Below are positions 51,101-59,261 of a stretch of DNA of 64,000 nt, in pieces. The translations under genes and the position numbers were made by a program. Numbering within the stretch: position 1 is the stretch's first letter; every line of letters starts with the position of its first letter. The notes below the pieces were generated by a model. It saw nothing but the letters and a program-made list of their open reading frames with translations. It made no database searches and was not told the DNA's origin. The stretch is taken from assembly GCF_045062745.1 (NCBI RefSeq), contig NZ_JBJGED010000001.1, positions 434,001 to 498,000 of the forward strand. The letters run 5' to 3'. The stretch is from Paenibacillus_AA sp045062745. Lineage in GTDB: Bacteria; Bacillota; Bacilli; Paenibacillales; NBRC-103111.

Positions 51101-52324
51101 TCCGCCGGTAATCGGAACTTTCGCGCTGCGCAAGCCGCCCGAGCTCGTCGTGCTAGTATCGGTCAGCTTGACGCTGTAAGCGCCCTGAAGCACTTGATCC
51201 GTCGCGGATTGGATGCCGATCGCGGAGCTGAGCGGCGTCCATAGCGCCGGTTTGTTGCTTGTTACCGATTCGAACCCGCTGTTAGGCAGCAGCTCCGGAG
51301 TAGGCGTTGCATATTGGAGCGAGGCGGCATCGAAGTAGGATACGCCTACATTGCTGGAGCTCGAATACAACAAGAGCGTTGCGGCCACGGCGTTCGTCGG
51401 CGCCACGTCTTCCACATTCAGCGAGGTCCAGGCCGCCGTAGCCGTATTGGTCTTCGTCTTATAAGCGATTCGCTGGTTGAACGCATCCCAGAACTCCAGA
51501 TACAAGACGGAGTGGCCCGATGCGTCATAGGCTCTGACCGAAGCCTTGAGCGAATTCCCATCGACGATCGGCACTTGCGCGCTGCGCATGCCGATTCCGG
51601 TACCCGCGCTGGGATCGGACATTTTCAACGAATACGAACCGTCATAAGCGTAGCTGGAATCCGAAGCATAGTAGGCCCCCGGGGTGATCGCCGTCCACTG
51701 TGCCGGCAGCCCGCCCGCCACCACTTCGAAGCTGCTGTTCGGAAGCAGTTCCGTGCTTTGGGTAATGTTCGTAATCGACGCGACGTCGAAGTAGGATATG
51801 CCGGTATTCGTGGAATCCGAATATAGCAACAGGGTTACATAGGCAGCATGCTCTGGCACCTCATCCTCCACGCTCAATACAGTCCAATCTGCGGAAACGG
51901 TATTTTTCTTCGTTTTGTAAGAAATCCGCTGGTTGTTGGCATCCCAGAACTCCAGGTAGAGGATCGAGTGGCCCGTATCGTCTTTGGCGAACACCGACGC
52001 CTGAATGCGATCCCCCTGCCCCACCGGCACGTTGGCGCTGCGCATCCCAATGCCCGTCGTAGAGCTCGGGTCCGTCAGTTTCAAAGCCCGGGCGCCGGCG
52101 TAAACGTTATCGGTAACGGAGGCATAGTAGTTGCCCGGAGTAATCGCCGTCCATTGGTCGGGCAAGCCGCCGGATACCGCCTCGAACCCTCCGTTCGGGA
52201 GCAGCTCCTGACCGGACGCAGCTTGCGCAGCCGGAAGAGAACTGAACTTCCCAGGCATCAGGGGGAGCAAACCAACAGCTAGCACTGCAACGAGCAATTT
52301 GGCCATAAACCGTTTTAATCCCAA
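48122..52324 (-). CDS. Secreted heparinase II/III-type polysaccharide lyase with three N-terminal modules
   Basis: 1400 residues from TTG 52324, chosen because AAGAAGGAG stands before it; ATG 52306 is the alternative. Signal peptide with AQA-AS cleavage near residue 35. Three repeated modules of ~152 residues (about 40-191, 192-343, 344-497), each starting ELLPNxxFE and containing LYLEFWD or similar, are carbohydrate-binding-like beta sandwiches. The lyase domain begins GHPRLFFTGAEIAALR (~500) with an alpha/alpha toroid, then the Hepar_II_III beta domain with KLDHSHYDQNSF (catalytic His). Two more beta modules follow. Degrades a uronic-acid polysaccharide outside the cell. Last gene of the operon. 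Confidence 0.82.
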   Translation of the reverse strand: MGLKRFMAKLLVAVLAVGLLPLMPGKFSSLPAAQAASGQELLPNGGFEAVSGGLPDQWTAITPGNYYASVTDNVYAGARALKLTDPSSTTGIGMRSANVPVGQGDRIQASVFAKDDTGHSILYLEFWDANNQRISYKTKKNTVSADWTVLSVEDEVPEHAAYVTLLLYSDSTNTGISYFDVASITNITQSTELLPNSSFEVVAGGLPAQWTAITPGAYYASDSSYAYDGSYSLKMSDPSAGTGIGMRSAQVPIVDGNSLKASVRAYDASGHSVLYLEFWDAFNQRIAYKTKTNTATAAWTSLNVEDVAPTNAVAATLLLYSSSSNVGVSYFDAASLQYATPTPELLPNSGFESVTSNKPALWTPLSSAIGIQSATDQVLQGAYSVKLTDTSTTSSGGLRSAKVPITGGEVYKALIDVYVSSGSSFSYYIEFWDSANVRVLNKYKTVSALNAWTNVAVEATAPDNAVTASVLLYSSGSNAGTGYFDQASLKLVPDIAFPLAVTGHPRLFFTGAEIAALRARAQDLTPSPSGETAKALWDSVLSSANEYLNETSYTVLYYNGYPVTYPLPPVMPPVMANPPGYTGSPTYPYWAAMAKALQYRLETLSLAYVITEDSAYAAKAKSYMLSLADWERWTDTNYPCGGGLSCLDTAHLTLGVSAAYDMLYDTLTAAEKSKVEDALERLGLEPLRLSINDVDNNADALRAAALGSGGAALLGKSPKANKFLTRAVRYYQWYLDFRMNSGQTEGFNYTDYSVENMIRGIDNLTRTTGVQSYITHPFFNDFIVRWSNYFLSPGGGGLATISDSGANAFSYGFFPNTMSIVARWLNNPYAVWYLTQADVAGSAFDRFLYFIPNSNAGVPNAWPSSAVFPEVGWAAIRSGWTGNDSLMTLIGNNNKLDHSHYDQNSFTLATNGTWIARDPGYRDLSPGPKQNFTAKDGHSTIRVDGGSQSVKGGGTLQTGIMSPTVDYVNGSAPGAYGTALTAFDRHVVRVRDYYVMMDDLKASSTHTYDWMLYAGPVKDAKVDGAAVASGVATNGNKLSYRHSGAEVTVYALEPSAVPITFDKYAGAESYGYMAQVNGGAAVADRKFLHVLKTEASQPAGVLAGTDLLPSVAASSGDIIDSVKAATTDILLYKADAVGDYVDFTMNVSEPGAYSLSAYLVLAPKYGQVKAYVDGQPVGPVFDSYSPVTQSAPLQPFGNVTLTAGPHTVRLEVVGKHPSSGDYWIGIDEIRLLPAANNAVGTDANLQPERVEAAGVLGAKVACTVTCSVYDYVLFKTGTSSSEYTVENITSNAKQSVVSHGASGVPVAFAMTDGTGLADSGQTLLQGAANFDASFAYAPDTGITTGIWNADAGSSFSLWVPGAPALVQVDGAAVTNYSYNATAKLLNLPLTAGRHSITVQE

Positions 52325-52362
52325 GCTGATCGACTCCTTCTTAATCGGTTGGATGTCTTCGA

Positions 52363-53364
52363 TCAATGATTGTACTGGATTAACACGCCGAGAGATTCGC
52401 TCGGGAACTCCCGGCAAAACGCATAGGCCCGCTCAATGTCCCGGTAATCGTATCGGTGGGTAATGAGCGGTCCGACCCGGATTCGCCGATCCGCCAGCAG
52501 TCGGACAAATTCAGCCGTATTCCTCCCTTCCGTCCATCGAACATAACCATACGGGTAATCGACTCCTTCTTTCTCGTAATGCGGATCGTACCTACCGGGA
52601 CCTCCTGCCCGGGAGATGCGAATCGACGCTTCCTTGGCGAACAGGGCAGCACGGTCGAACGCCGGCAGCGGATCGCCTACGATGACTAGCGTACCGCGGT
52701 CCCTCAGCAAGCGAATCCCATCATCCATCAACCTTTGCCCGCTGCTCCCCGCGCACAGCAGGACACAGTCGGCGCCTTTGCCTCCGGTGATGGCGGCGAT
52801 TCGTTCCTCGAGCGCTCCCTCAGCCGGATGACGGCCCGGAAGGCGACTAACTTGCTGCCAAGCGTGGCACCTCCTCTCCAGTACGTCGAATGCTTCGACC
52901 TGATAAGCGGCGGCCAGCGCGATCTGAGCGATCAATTGGCCCAAGATCCCGAGCCCTATAACGGCGGCAACCTCGCCGAACTGCAATCCGGATTGGCGCA
53001 GCGCATGAATCGCGATCGCACCTATGCCCGCGAAGGCGGCATGTTCCGGATCGACCTCCGGCGGTACCGGGACCGCCAAATGCTTCGGTACGAGCAAGTA
53101 CTCCGCATGCTTCACATAAGGGCCGCCGTAACAAGCGACCCTCATCCCCTCCTCGATCCCCTTCACCCCGGCCCCTGCGGCCTGCACGATCCCGACCGCG
53201 CTGTTGCCAAGCGTTGTATTGGACTTCTTTTGGATTAAAGCAAGCTCGGTTCCCGGGCTAATGGCCGAATATTCCGTTCGGATCAAGACGAAGTGGTCTC
53301 GAAGCTCGGGAATTTCCGTTTCCAGCAGCTCCACTTGCCCATTCCGGCTGTAAGTCGTTTTCAT
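52363..53364 (-). CDS. MDR-family dehydrogenase, operon partner of the lyase
   Basis: 333 residues, medium-chain dehydrogenase/reductase. GroES-like N-terminal half (IRTEYSAISPGTELALIQKK), then VIGLGILGQLIAQIAL (about 135-150) for NAD(P) binding. The usual catalytic zinc Cys near residue 40 is replaced by Ser/Pro (AISPGTE), seen in a subgroup of sugar or bacteriochlorophyllide-like dehydrogenases. Likely acts on a sugar released by the lyase. 39 bp after the binding protein and 38 bp before the lyase. Confidence 0.8.
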   Translation of the reverse strand: MKTTYSRNGQVELLETEIPELRDHFVLIRTEYSAISPGTELALIQKKSNTTLGNSAVGIVQAAGAGVKGIEEGMRVACYGGPYVKHAEYLLVPKHLAVPVPPEVDPEHAAFAGIGAIAIHALRQSGLQFGEVAAVIGLGILGQLIAQIALAAAYQVEAFDVLERRCHAWQQVSRLPGRHPAEGALEERIAAITGGKGADCVLLCAGSSGQRLMDDGIRLLRDRGTLVIVGDPLPAFDRAALFAKEASIRISRAGGPGRYDPHYEKEGVDYPYGYVRWTEGRNTAEFVRLLADRRIRVGPLITHRYDYRDIERAYAFCREFPSESLGVLIQYNH

Positions 53365-53403
53365 GGTTTCTCTCCTATCTTTCCTGCAGCCCGTGAACCT
53401 TTT

Positions 53404-55005
53404 TTAGTTTTCCGACTTGAATGTAATCGTCCGATTTAGCGCTTTGCTGACTTGCGCCGCGTAGGAATCCAATATTTTTTTGCCTTCGTATTTCGTCATC
53501 AGCTCTTGGCGGTATTTAGGCCAGTTGGATGCATCCTTTTCCTCGGTTACGATTTTGATCTGAACCTGATTCGCTTGCTTGCGCATTTCCGGCAAGTTCA
53601 TGGTCGGATCCGTCACGACGCTCGTGCCGATATTCGGAGTGAATTTATAGGAGCGGATTTTGGCAAGGATGGCCCGGTCGCGATCGGTTTCCTGCGGATC
53701 GACATATTCCAGGTTGAGGAAATGCGGTTCGTTCGGCGCGAAAAACGAGTACACCTTCAGAAAATCGCCGTTATCGGTGATATCTTTTTTGAAGGCATCG
53801 GGATTCGGCTCGATTTTGTTGCCCGTTTGCTTGTAGTGCACGCCGGCTTGACCGTAATGCGTAAGCAGGAAGCCTTCAGCGCTTGCGAGCCAGTCCAGGA
53901 TTTCGATCGACTTTTTCGCTTTCGCTGCAGAGGTCTTAACATTGATCAAGAACGGATTGCCGGGCAGCGGGAGCGTGTTGACGCCGGTCTTCGCCCAAGG
54001 ATGGAACGGCTGCCAATCCACGTTCGGATTATTCGTCACTTCCTTCGTCTTCTTCTGCATGCTGTCTGCCGCATTGTCGAGAGCCGCGGTCCGATAGCCC
54101 AAGTAGACGATTCCCACTTTCCCCTGCTGCGCCTTCTCGACTTGCTGGCCCGTCTTATTCAGCAGCCAGTCCGGATCGACGATGTTCATGGACAGCGTTT
54201 TTTTGAGGTCGTCCAGCACCGGACCCATCCGAATGTCGGTGCCGGGGTCGATCAAACGGTCGTTCTCGATGAGGAAAGTCCCGTATAGTCCGTTTTTGTA
54301 AAACTCGGGAAACCCGCGCGGGATGGACGTGCCGTTCCCGACATCGGTGAAGCCGTACGTATCTTTTTTGCCGTTCCCGTCGGGATCGTTTTCCGTAAAC
54401 GCTTTCATTACGCTGATCATGTCTTCGTAAGTTTCCGGCATCTTGAGCCCCAGCTTATCCAGCCAGTCTTTACGGATGTAATAGCTCGTGTACAACGTGC
54501 GCGTATACGGGACGGGAGCGCGTTTGAATACGTTCTGCACCTGATAGCTTTTGAGCTCGTCTTCGGTCACCCAGGTCTTGAAATAGTTCGGCATCGTCTT
54601 CGGCGTGACGAGGTTGGTCAGATCCATTACAACGCCGTCTTGGATGTACTTGTTGGATTCGACGCCGTTCGCCATAAACAGATCCGGCGCTTCCCCGCTG
54701 CTGATTCTCAGGTTCAGCTTGTTCGTGTAGTCTTGCCCGTTGGCCATGAAATCGATTTTCAAGTCTACGTTGAATTTGGCGTCGATCGTTTTCTTGATGA
54801 AATCTTTATCCGCCGGCGGCAGGGTGGACGTAACCGGCCCCATAACGAACCAGTCCAATTTGAGCTTCTCTTGCGCGCCGGTCTGGGACGCGCTCGCTTC
54901 CGGCGACGATTGCGGCTCGCCGGATCCGGAGCAGGCGGCTAAAACGGCTGCTGCAACCGTTAAGGCCACCGTAGTGTTGAACCATTTTTTCACTGTTACC
55001 CTCAT
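53404..55005 (-). CDS. Solute-binding lipoprotein of a sugar ABC transporter
   Basis: 533 residues. Lipobox LAACSG (Cys25), then a Ser/Glu-rich linker and a family-1 extracellular binding domain (DLKIDFMANGQDYTNKLNLR, SSGEAPDLFMANG, GLKMPETYEDMISVMKAF). The long form (~530) is typical of Paenibacillus LplA/YtcQ-type oligosaccharide binding proteins. No permease or ATPase is adjacent, so those must be encoded elsewhere. GTG 54993 is an alternative start. Strong promoter at 55048-55077, bracketed by an inverted repeat. Confidence 0.9.
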   Translation of the reverse strand: MRVTVKKWFNTTVALTVAAAVLAACSGSGEPQSSPEASASQTGAQEKLKLDWFVMGPVTSTLPPADKDFIKKTIDAKFNVDLKIDFMANGQDYTNKLNLRISSGEAPDLFMANGVESNKYIQDGVVMDLTNLVTPKTMPNYFKTWVTEDELKSYQVQNVFKRAPVPYTRTLYTSYYIRKDWLDKLGLKMPETYEDMISVMKAFTENDPDGNGKKDTYGFTDVGNGTSIPRGFPEFYKNGLYGTFLIENDRLIDPGTDIRMGPVLDDLKKTLSMNIVDPDWLLNKTGQQVEKAQQGKVGIVYLGYRTAALDNAADSMQKKTKEVTNNPNVDWQPFHPWAKTGVNTLPLPGNPFLINVKTSAAKAKKSIEILDWLASAEGFLLTHYGQAGVHYKQTGNKIEPNPDAFKKDITDNGDFLKVYSFFAPNEPHFLNLEYVDPQETDRDRAILAKIRSYKFTPNIGTSVVTDPTMNLPEMRKQANQVQIKIVTEEKDASNWPKYRQELMTKYEGKKILDSYAAQVSKALNRTITFKSEN

Positions 55006-55028
55006 TCCCCTCTCTGAATTACATCTAT

Positions 55029-55093
55029 ATCACATAATTACAAAATCATTATAGTACTCTGGTTCTTGTTGCGTCAATATGTAAAGATGTGAT
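55029..55093 (-). promoter_or_regulatory. Promoter of the binding-protein operon, bracketed by inverted operators
   Basis: On the minus strand TTGACG (55072-55077) and TATAAT (55048-55053) are 18 bp apart. 14-bp inverted arms bracket it: TGTAAAGATGTGAT (55080-55093, plus strand) just upstream of -35, and ATCACATAATTACA (55029-55042) just downstream of -10. The arms match except at the central two bases. Their starts are 51 bp apart, nearly five helical turns. This looks like a two-site repressor operator; the regulator at 55163-56521 is the natural candidate. Confidence 0.75.
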
Positions 55094-55105
55094 TCAGATA
55101 AAATA

Positions 55106-55152
55106 CAAAAAAGCTCATCTCTTCAGGATTCGCTCCTCCAAGAGACAAGCTT
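55106..55152 (-). terminator. Terminator of the first GntR-fusion gene
   Basis: AAGCTCATCTCTT pairs with AAGAGACAAGCTT with one mismatch, around a 16-nt loop; TTTTTTG follows on the minus strand. Confidence 0.88.
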
Positions 55153-55162
55153 CGCGCTTCTA

Positions 55163-56521
55163 TTACAGCTGGGACTCCAATCTGAGGGCCAATGCGTCTT
55201 CATCGTCCAATCCGGACCAGAACAACAGCAGCTCTTCGCGCAGCCTCGCTACCATTCGGTAGTCCATCTTCAAATCCTTGTGGAGCCGAAACGTAGGGAT
55301 GATATGCCGGAACATGTGATAGTTCGCCACACGGCTGTCCCGCTCCGGAACGGACGCTTCCGCGACAGGCTTCACGGCGGGAATGCTGAAGGTATGCCGG
55401 CTGATGAGCGTTTGCGCTTCGGCCGAGGTCAAGAAGCGGACCAGCTCTCTCGCGGCTTCCGCATTGGCAGAGCGCGCATGCACGGCAAGCCCCATGACCA
55501 GCAGCAGCGTATCGGGCGTATGGAGATGAGGCAGCGGCGATACATCGAACGCGAACGGTGCGTCCTTCAACATGTTCAGTCCGAAGTATGTCGTCAAGAT
55601 GATGGAAGCCCGCTGCTTCAGGAGCAACGTTTGCGCATCCATCCGCAGACCGCGCGGGAAAATCGCTTCATTCGCCACGATGTCGCGGCAGAACGATAAG
55701 CTGTCCATCAGCTTCGTGCCTCGTAAAGATACGGTCCCGTCCTCTCGCCGCACGAACTGTTGTCCGCTCTGCATCAGGAACGGGAGCCACCGATTCTCGG
55801 TTTCGTGAAGAAAGAACAACCCGTATCGTTCCGGCTTCCGGGTCAGCTTCTCGGCCTGCTCGATAAGCGTATCCCAGCTCCAGCCGCTGTCCGGCTCCAG
55901 CAGCCCGCTCTCCCGAAAATGGTCCTTATTGTAACACAAGACGACCGGCGAAAAAAGAAACGGCTGTGCCCGCAATACGCCGTCCTGCTTGAAGCTCTCC
56001 GTCAGAAACGGGTAAATGTCGCTCCGTTCCTCCTGCACCTCCAATGCGGGAAGCAGGCCGTTCGCCGCCAGCTCCTCGAATCCCGGGTATGTCAGCGCGA
56101 CCACATCGAAGACGCCGCTCTCGACGCAGGATCTCGGCGTCGTTTCCGGCACGATCGTGGGCTGCACCTTGATATGCGGATATTGGGCGTGGAAGCGGTC
56201 CAGCAGCTCCTCCAGCGCCGCATCGCGAGCGAACGTATGCGGCACGGCCAGGATGAGCGTCGTATCGGCTGCCGCTGCTATCGATCTAGGGCAAACCCGC
56301 GAGCCCACCCGCGGAATGGTCTCGATCCATCCCTCCGCGGCTAGCGTATCGAGTCCTTTGCGCACGGAATTGATGCTCATGTTGAACTGCTCGGACAACG
56401 CTTCTACCGATGGCAAATAGGTGCCAGGGGCATATTGACCCGAGGCGAGGCGGCTGCGCAACGTTTTCACCATGTCATCGAAACGGGCGCGAAATGTTTT
56501 ACGGCTAGGCGTTTGGCTCAT
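55163..56521 (-). CDS. GntR winged-helix fused to a solute-binding domain
   Basis: 452 residues without a signal peptide. Residues ~8-75 are a GntR winged helix (LRSRLASGQYAPGTYLPSVE, then ALSEQFNMSINSVRKGLDTL). Residues ~88-440 have the fold of a type-1 extracellular solute-binding protein (FHAQYPHIKVQPTIVPETTP, FSPVVLCYNKDHF, SGWSWDTLIEQAEKL, LVRFLTSAEAQ). So a transporter-type binding domain serves as intracellular sensor. It precedes the binding-protein/dehydrogenase/lyase operon and is a paralogue of 60496-61899. Ligand probably an oligosaccharide. Confidence 0.85.
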   Translation of the reverse strand: MSQTPSRKTFRARFDDMVKTLRSRLASGQYAPGTYLPSVEALSEQFNMSINSVRKGLDTLAAEGWIETIPRVGSRVCPRSIAAAADTTLILAVPHTFARDAALEELLDRFHAQYPHIKVQPTIVPETTPRSCVESGVFDVVALTYPGFEELAANGLLPALEVQEERSDIYPFLTESFKQDGVLRAQPFLFSPVVLCYNKDHFRESGLLEPDSGWSWDTLIEQAEKLTRKPERYGLFFLHETENRWLPFLMQSGQQFVRREDGTVSLRGTKLMDSLSFCRDIVANEAIFPRGLRMDAQTLLLKQRASIILTTYFGLNMLKDAPFAFDVSPLPHLHTPDTLLLVMGLAVHARSANAEAARELVRFLTSAEAQTLISRHTFSIPAVKPVAEASVPERDSRVANYHMFRHIIPTFRLHKDLKMDYRMVARLREELLLFWSGLDDEDALALRLESQL

Positions 56522-56563
56522 CGTTCACGACCTTGTATTATATCTGATCCTCAATCAGAATGT

Positions 56564-56573
56564 TTTGTATTCT
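56564..56573. promoter_or_regulatory. Shared motif TTTGTATTCT upstream of the first GntR-fusion gene
   Basis: The decamer lies 43 bp upstream of the GntR-fusion start and recurs identically at 60327-60336 in the control region of the second fusion regulator; a shorter form, CTGTATTCT, lies at 46345-46353. Neighbouring CTGTATCAT here and CTGTACAT there extend the match. Candidate operator or promoter element. Confidence 0.4.
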
Positions 56574-56624
56574 TTCTGTATCATAGTATATGTGCCGGGG
56601 GGTGTCAATGGAGCATGACAAGCA

Positions 56625-56654
56625 GAAAAAGCCCCGCTCCATGGCGGAGGGGGC
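56625..56654 (-). terminator. Terminator of the phytase-like gene
   Basis: GCCCCGCTCC pairs with GGAGGGGGC around ATGGC; TTTTTC follows on the minus strand. Confidence 0.75.
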
Positions 56655-56670
56655 CATCCTGCTCCCGGCT

Positions 56671-58164
56671 TCAGTACAAAGATTCGTTCAGCTTCACGAC
56701 ATACATTTCGCTCGGCGTCTCCTTGAGCTGCAGTTCACCCTTGTCGTTGTAGCCGTCGACGCCGAAGTCGTTGTCGTTCACGATCGCGATGCGGTCCTTG
56801 CCGATAGCCGTGATACCTTCCATCTTCTCGTACGGATAGCCGAGCTTCGTCATGTCGACGATCATCTCTTTCGCCACCGGTACGATGCCCTTTTCCTTCA
56901 GCTGGCTCACGCTAAGCGATTCCAGGGAGTCGCTCACATCCGTACCGAGCACATTGGTCGCCTTCGAGAAGTCGGCTTTGTAAATGCGCTTCAGCTGCGC
57001 GTCCTTGCCTACATTTTTGTCACGCTCATCGACCAGCAGCACATTCGTATCGAGCGCCGACAAGTCGCTGATGACGACGTCCTTTTGCGCCACATTGACG
57101 AATTGCCCGGCTTGCTCCGCCACGTACACGTATTCGCCGACGACCTGCTTCATTGCGAGATCGAGCTTCAGAATCCGGAGGTTGCGGGAAGCGTCGCTCG
57201 TCTTTTTGTCCGGGTTCGCGAGCGGGCTTTGGATGGACGCGTAGAGCGACTGGCCGTCCGGCGAGATCGCGACGCCCTCGAAGCCGCGGTTCGACACCCG
57301 CTTGCCGTAGACGGCCGGAAGCGTGTCGTACAGCTCGGTCTTCGCGCCGGCTGCGAGCAGTGCTTCCTTCGCCCCTTGCGGGACGTAGCGCCCTACGATC
57401 GTGCCGTCCCGCTTCACTTGCACGAGCGATGGCCGATATTCGTCGCTCAGCCAGAACGTGTCGTCCTTCGGGTTGTAGGCGATGCCCTCGAGATCGAGAC
57501 CATCCGGGTCGTAGGCCAGCTTGGTCGCCGCGGTCCCATCGTAAGGCACTTCATCGGTGTCCTTCAAGTTGGAAACCCCGGTCACGAAGTTCGTTTCGGA
57601 GTAGACGTCCTTGACACCTTCCGGCAGGTGCAATTGAATCGTCTCTAGAATTTCGATCGATCCGCCGATCGCTTTGATTTTGTAGATCCGAGGGATGTAT
57701 TGATCGACCGGGAACGTACGCACCTTATCCTTGCCGAACTCCCCATTCGGCCCGCGGTCGGCCAGTGTGTAGAACACGTCGGCCGGGTCGCCCGGCAAGT
57801 GCGTCAGCCCGGAGAAGCCGCCTTCCTTGATTTCGGTGCTGCCGAGCTTGGCAGGATTTTTCCACTGGTGTACCGCTTCTACAGTCGGGGACGCCTTCAG
57901 CCGAATCGTCTGGTTCCACTCGTCCCACTCGACTTGCTGGCCCAGCACCTCGCTCAGCGCACGCAGCGGTACATACGTGCTGCCGTCGATGACGACCGGA
58001 TCTTGGGTCAGCGAGACCGCTTGGCCACCCGATACGATCTGGAACTTGACTGCGATAGCCTCCAGAGCCGAACCGGCCGCGCCGACTACTTGCGTTCCCC
58101 CTATGGTTAATGCCGCCAACGATATAACGATCCATCTTTTCTTCAACCTAAAACGTCTCCACAT
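56671..58164 (-). CDS. Secreted esterase-like phytase-domain protein with copper-amine-oxidase N-domain
   Basis: 497 residues from ATG 58164, nine bases after AGGAGG; the ATG at 58173 touches that site. Signal peptide (hydrophobic WIVISLAALTIGGTQVVGA). Residues ~35-90 are a copper-amine-oxidase N-like domain (VVIDGSTYVPLRALSEVLG), an envelope module common in Paenibacillus. From ~105 a phytase-like six-bladed propeller follows (GGFSGLTHLPGDPADVFYTL, DPDGLDLEGIAYNPKDDTFW, NRGFEGVAISPDGQSLYASI). Members of this family are secreted esterases or phosphatases with unsettled substrates. Single gene. Confidence 0.85.
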   Translation of the reverse strand: MWRRFRLKKRWIVISLAALTIGGTQVVGAAGSALEAIAVKFQIVSGGQAVSLTQDPVVIDGSTYVPLRALSEVLGQQVEWDEWNQTIRLKASPTVEAVHQWKNPAKLGSTEIKEGGFSGLTHLPGDPADVFYTLADRGPNGEFGKDKVRTFPVDQYIPRIYKIKAIGGSIEILETIQLHLPEGVKDVYSETNFVTGVSNLKDTDEVPYDGTAATKLAYDPDGLDLEGIAYNPKDDTFWLSDEYRPSLVQVKRDGTIVGRYVPQGAKEALLAAGAKTELYDTLPAVYGKRVSNRGFEGVAISPDGQSLYASIQSPLANPDKKTSDASRNLRILKLDLAMKQVVGEYVYVAEQAGQFVNVAQKDVVISDLSALDTNVLLVDERDKNVGKDAQLKRIYKADFSKATNVLGTDVSDSLESLSVSQLKEKGIVPVAKEMIVDMTKLGYPYEKMEGITAIGKDRIAIVNDNDFGVDGYNDKGELQLKETPSEMYVVKLNESLY

Positions 58165-58292
58165 CTTGGCCATCCTCCTGCTACGGTCTGAGTACTCACA
58201 AGCCCCAGCTTACCGCAGCAGGATTACGGCGATGTCAAATTCAGGTAAAGAAATTGTTAAGATGCAGGCACGGTTGATGCCGGAACTTAAGA

Positions 58293-59225
58293 TTACGCCT
58301 TCACCGGCGGGTACTTCTGGGCCTTGTACGCCTCGGCGAACGCCGCTCCATCATATCCCGCGTAATCGTCGGGGATGTCGCTCAAAGCAACCGGAACTCC
58401 GCCCCGATGCTGCGACAGCTTGGCTGCAATCGCCGACAGCTCCACTTCTAAGAGCTGGGCAAGTGTGAGCGGAGGCTCCGTCTCCCCGGCCAGGTACGGC
58501 AAAGCTTGCTCCAGCAGCGCCTGATACAATAGAGCGTTGTTCACCTGGATATACTCGACCTTTTTCTGCGTGACGATGTTGGCATAGAACGGGAGATAGC
58601 CCGTGGTGCGTCCTACACTTACGATGCCGGTGCGGCCGTCCGCCCACGTCAGCTCCACCTGATTCTGAACGGACTGGCCCAGATGCCGCGCCTGGGTTAC
58701 GCCCGGCCCCAATAGACCGTGCAGCATCGAATAGGCATGAATGCCATAGTTGAACTCATCCACGGCACAACCGACGAGCGCATACACCCATTCCTCCCGC
58801 GGAATGCCTTGGGACAGCCACGATTGTACCTCCACGCTCCAACGCAGCGATGAGCCGCCGGTGATACGGGCGCCCTGCTCGTTCCAAGCCAGCAGCTGGC
58901 GCAAATCGCGGACCGTGCCCGCCAGCGGCTTGTCGATGAAGACGCCCTTGCCCGCTTCCACGAACGGCCGCGCCCGATCCACATGGACATCCCAGTTGCA
59001 GCTGTGGATTAGCACCGCGTCCACGTCCTGGGCCATTGCTCGGACCGAATCGTATACTCCGGCGATGCCGTTCTCACGCGCGAACGTTTCCGCGTATCCG
59101 GGCGGGTTCACCGCTCCTCCGTCGAATACGGCCGTCACCTCGTGGCCCATGGCTCGGATGGCGGGGAGAAAGCTTTTCGGATGGGACGTATCGAGGTCCA
59201 CCATGCCGAGTTTCAATGATTTCAT
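58293..59225 (-). CDS. Gfo/Idh/MocA family oxidoreductase
   Basis: 310 residues, shorter than usual (~350). Instead of a GxGxxG loop the first strand reads LKLGMVDLDTSHPKSFLPAI, a variant in a subset of this family. The catalytic loop FIDKPLAGTVRDL retains the Lys of the EKP motif, and the second domain has AYSMLHGLLGPG with the His. Likely a sugar or uronate dehydrogenase or lyase helper. 36 bp after the other Gfo/Idh gene; GGAGG before the ATG. Confidence 0.85.
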   Translation of the reverse strand: MKSLKLGMVDLDTSHPKSFLPAIRAMGHEVTAVFDGGAVNPPGYAETFARENGIAGVYDSVRAMAQDVDAVLIHSCNWDVHVDRARPFVEAGKGVFIDKPLAGTVRDLRQLLAWNEQGARITGGSSLRWSVEVQSWLSQGIPREEWVYALVGCAVDEFNYGIHAYSMLHGLLGPGVTQARHLGQSVQNQVELTWADGRTGIVSVGRTTGYLPFYANIVTQKKVEYIQVNNALLYQALLEQALPYLAGETEPPLTLAQLLEVELSAIAAKLSQHRGGVPVALSDIPDDYAGYDGAAFAEAYKAQKYPPVKA

Positions 59226-59261
59226 GGTCCGTTGCCTCCGCTCTGGATTGAGTATTTTCGG

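Noticed and set aside
55777..56344. Plus-strand frames inside the first GntR-fusion gene
   Set aside because: Antisense to a protein with clear GntR and binding-protein blocks.
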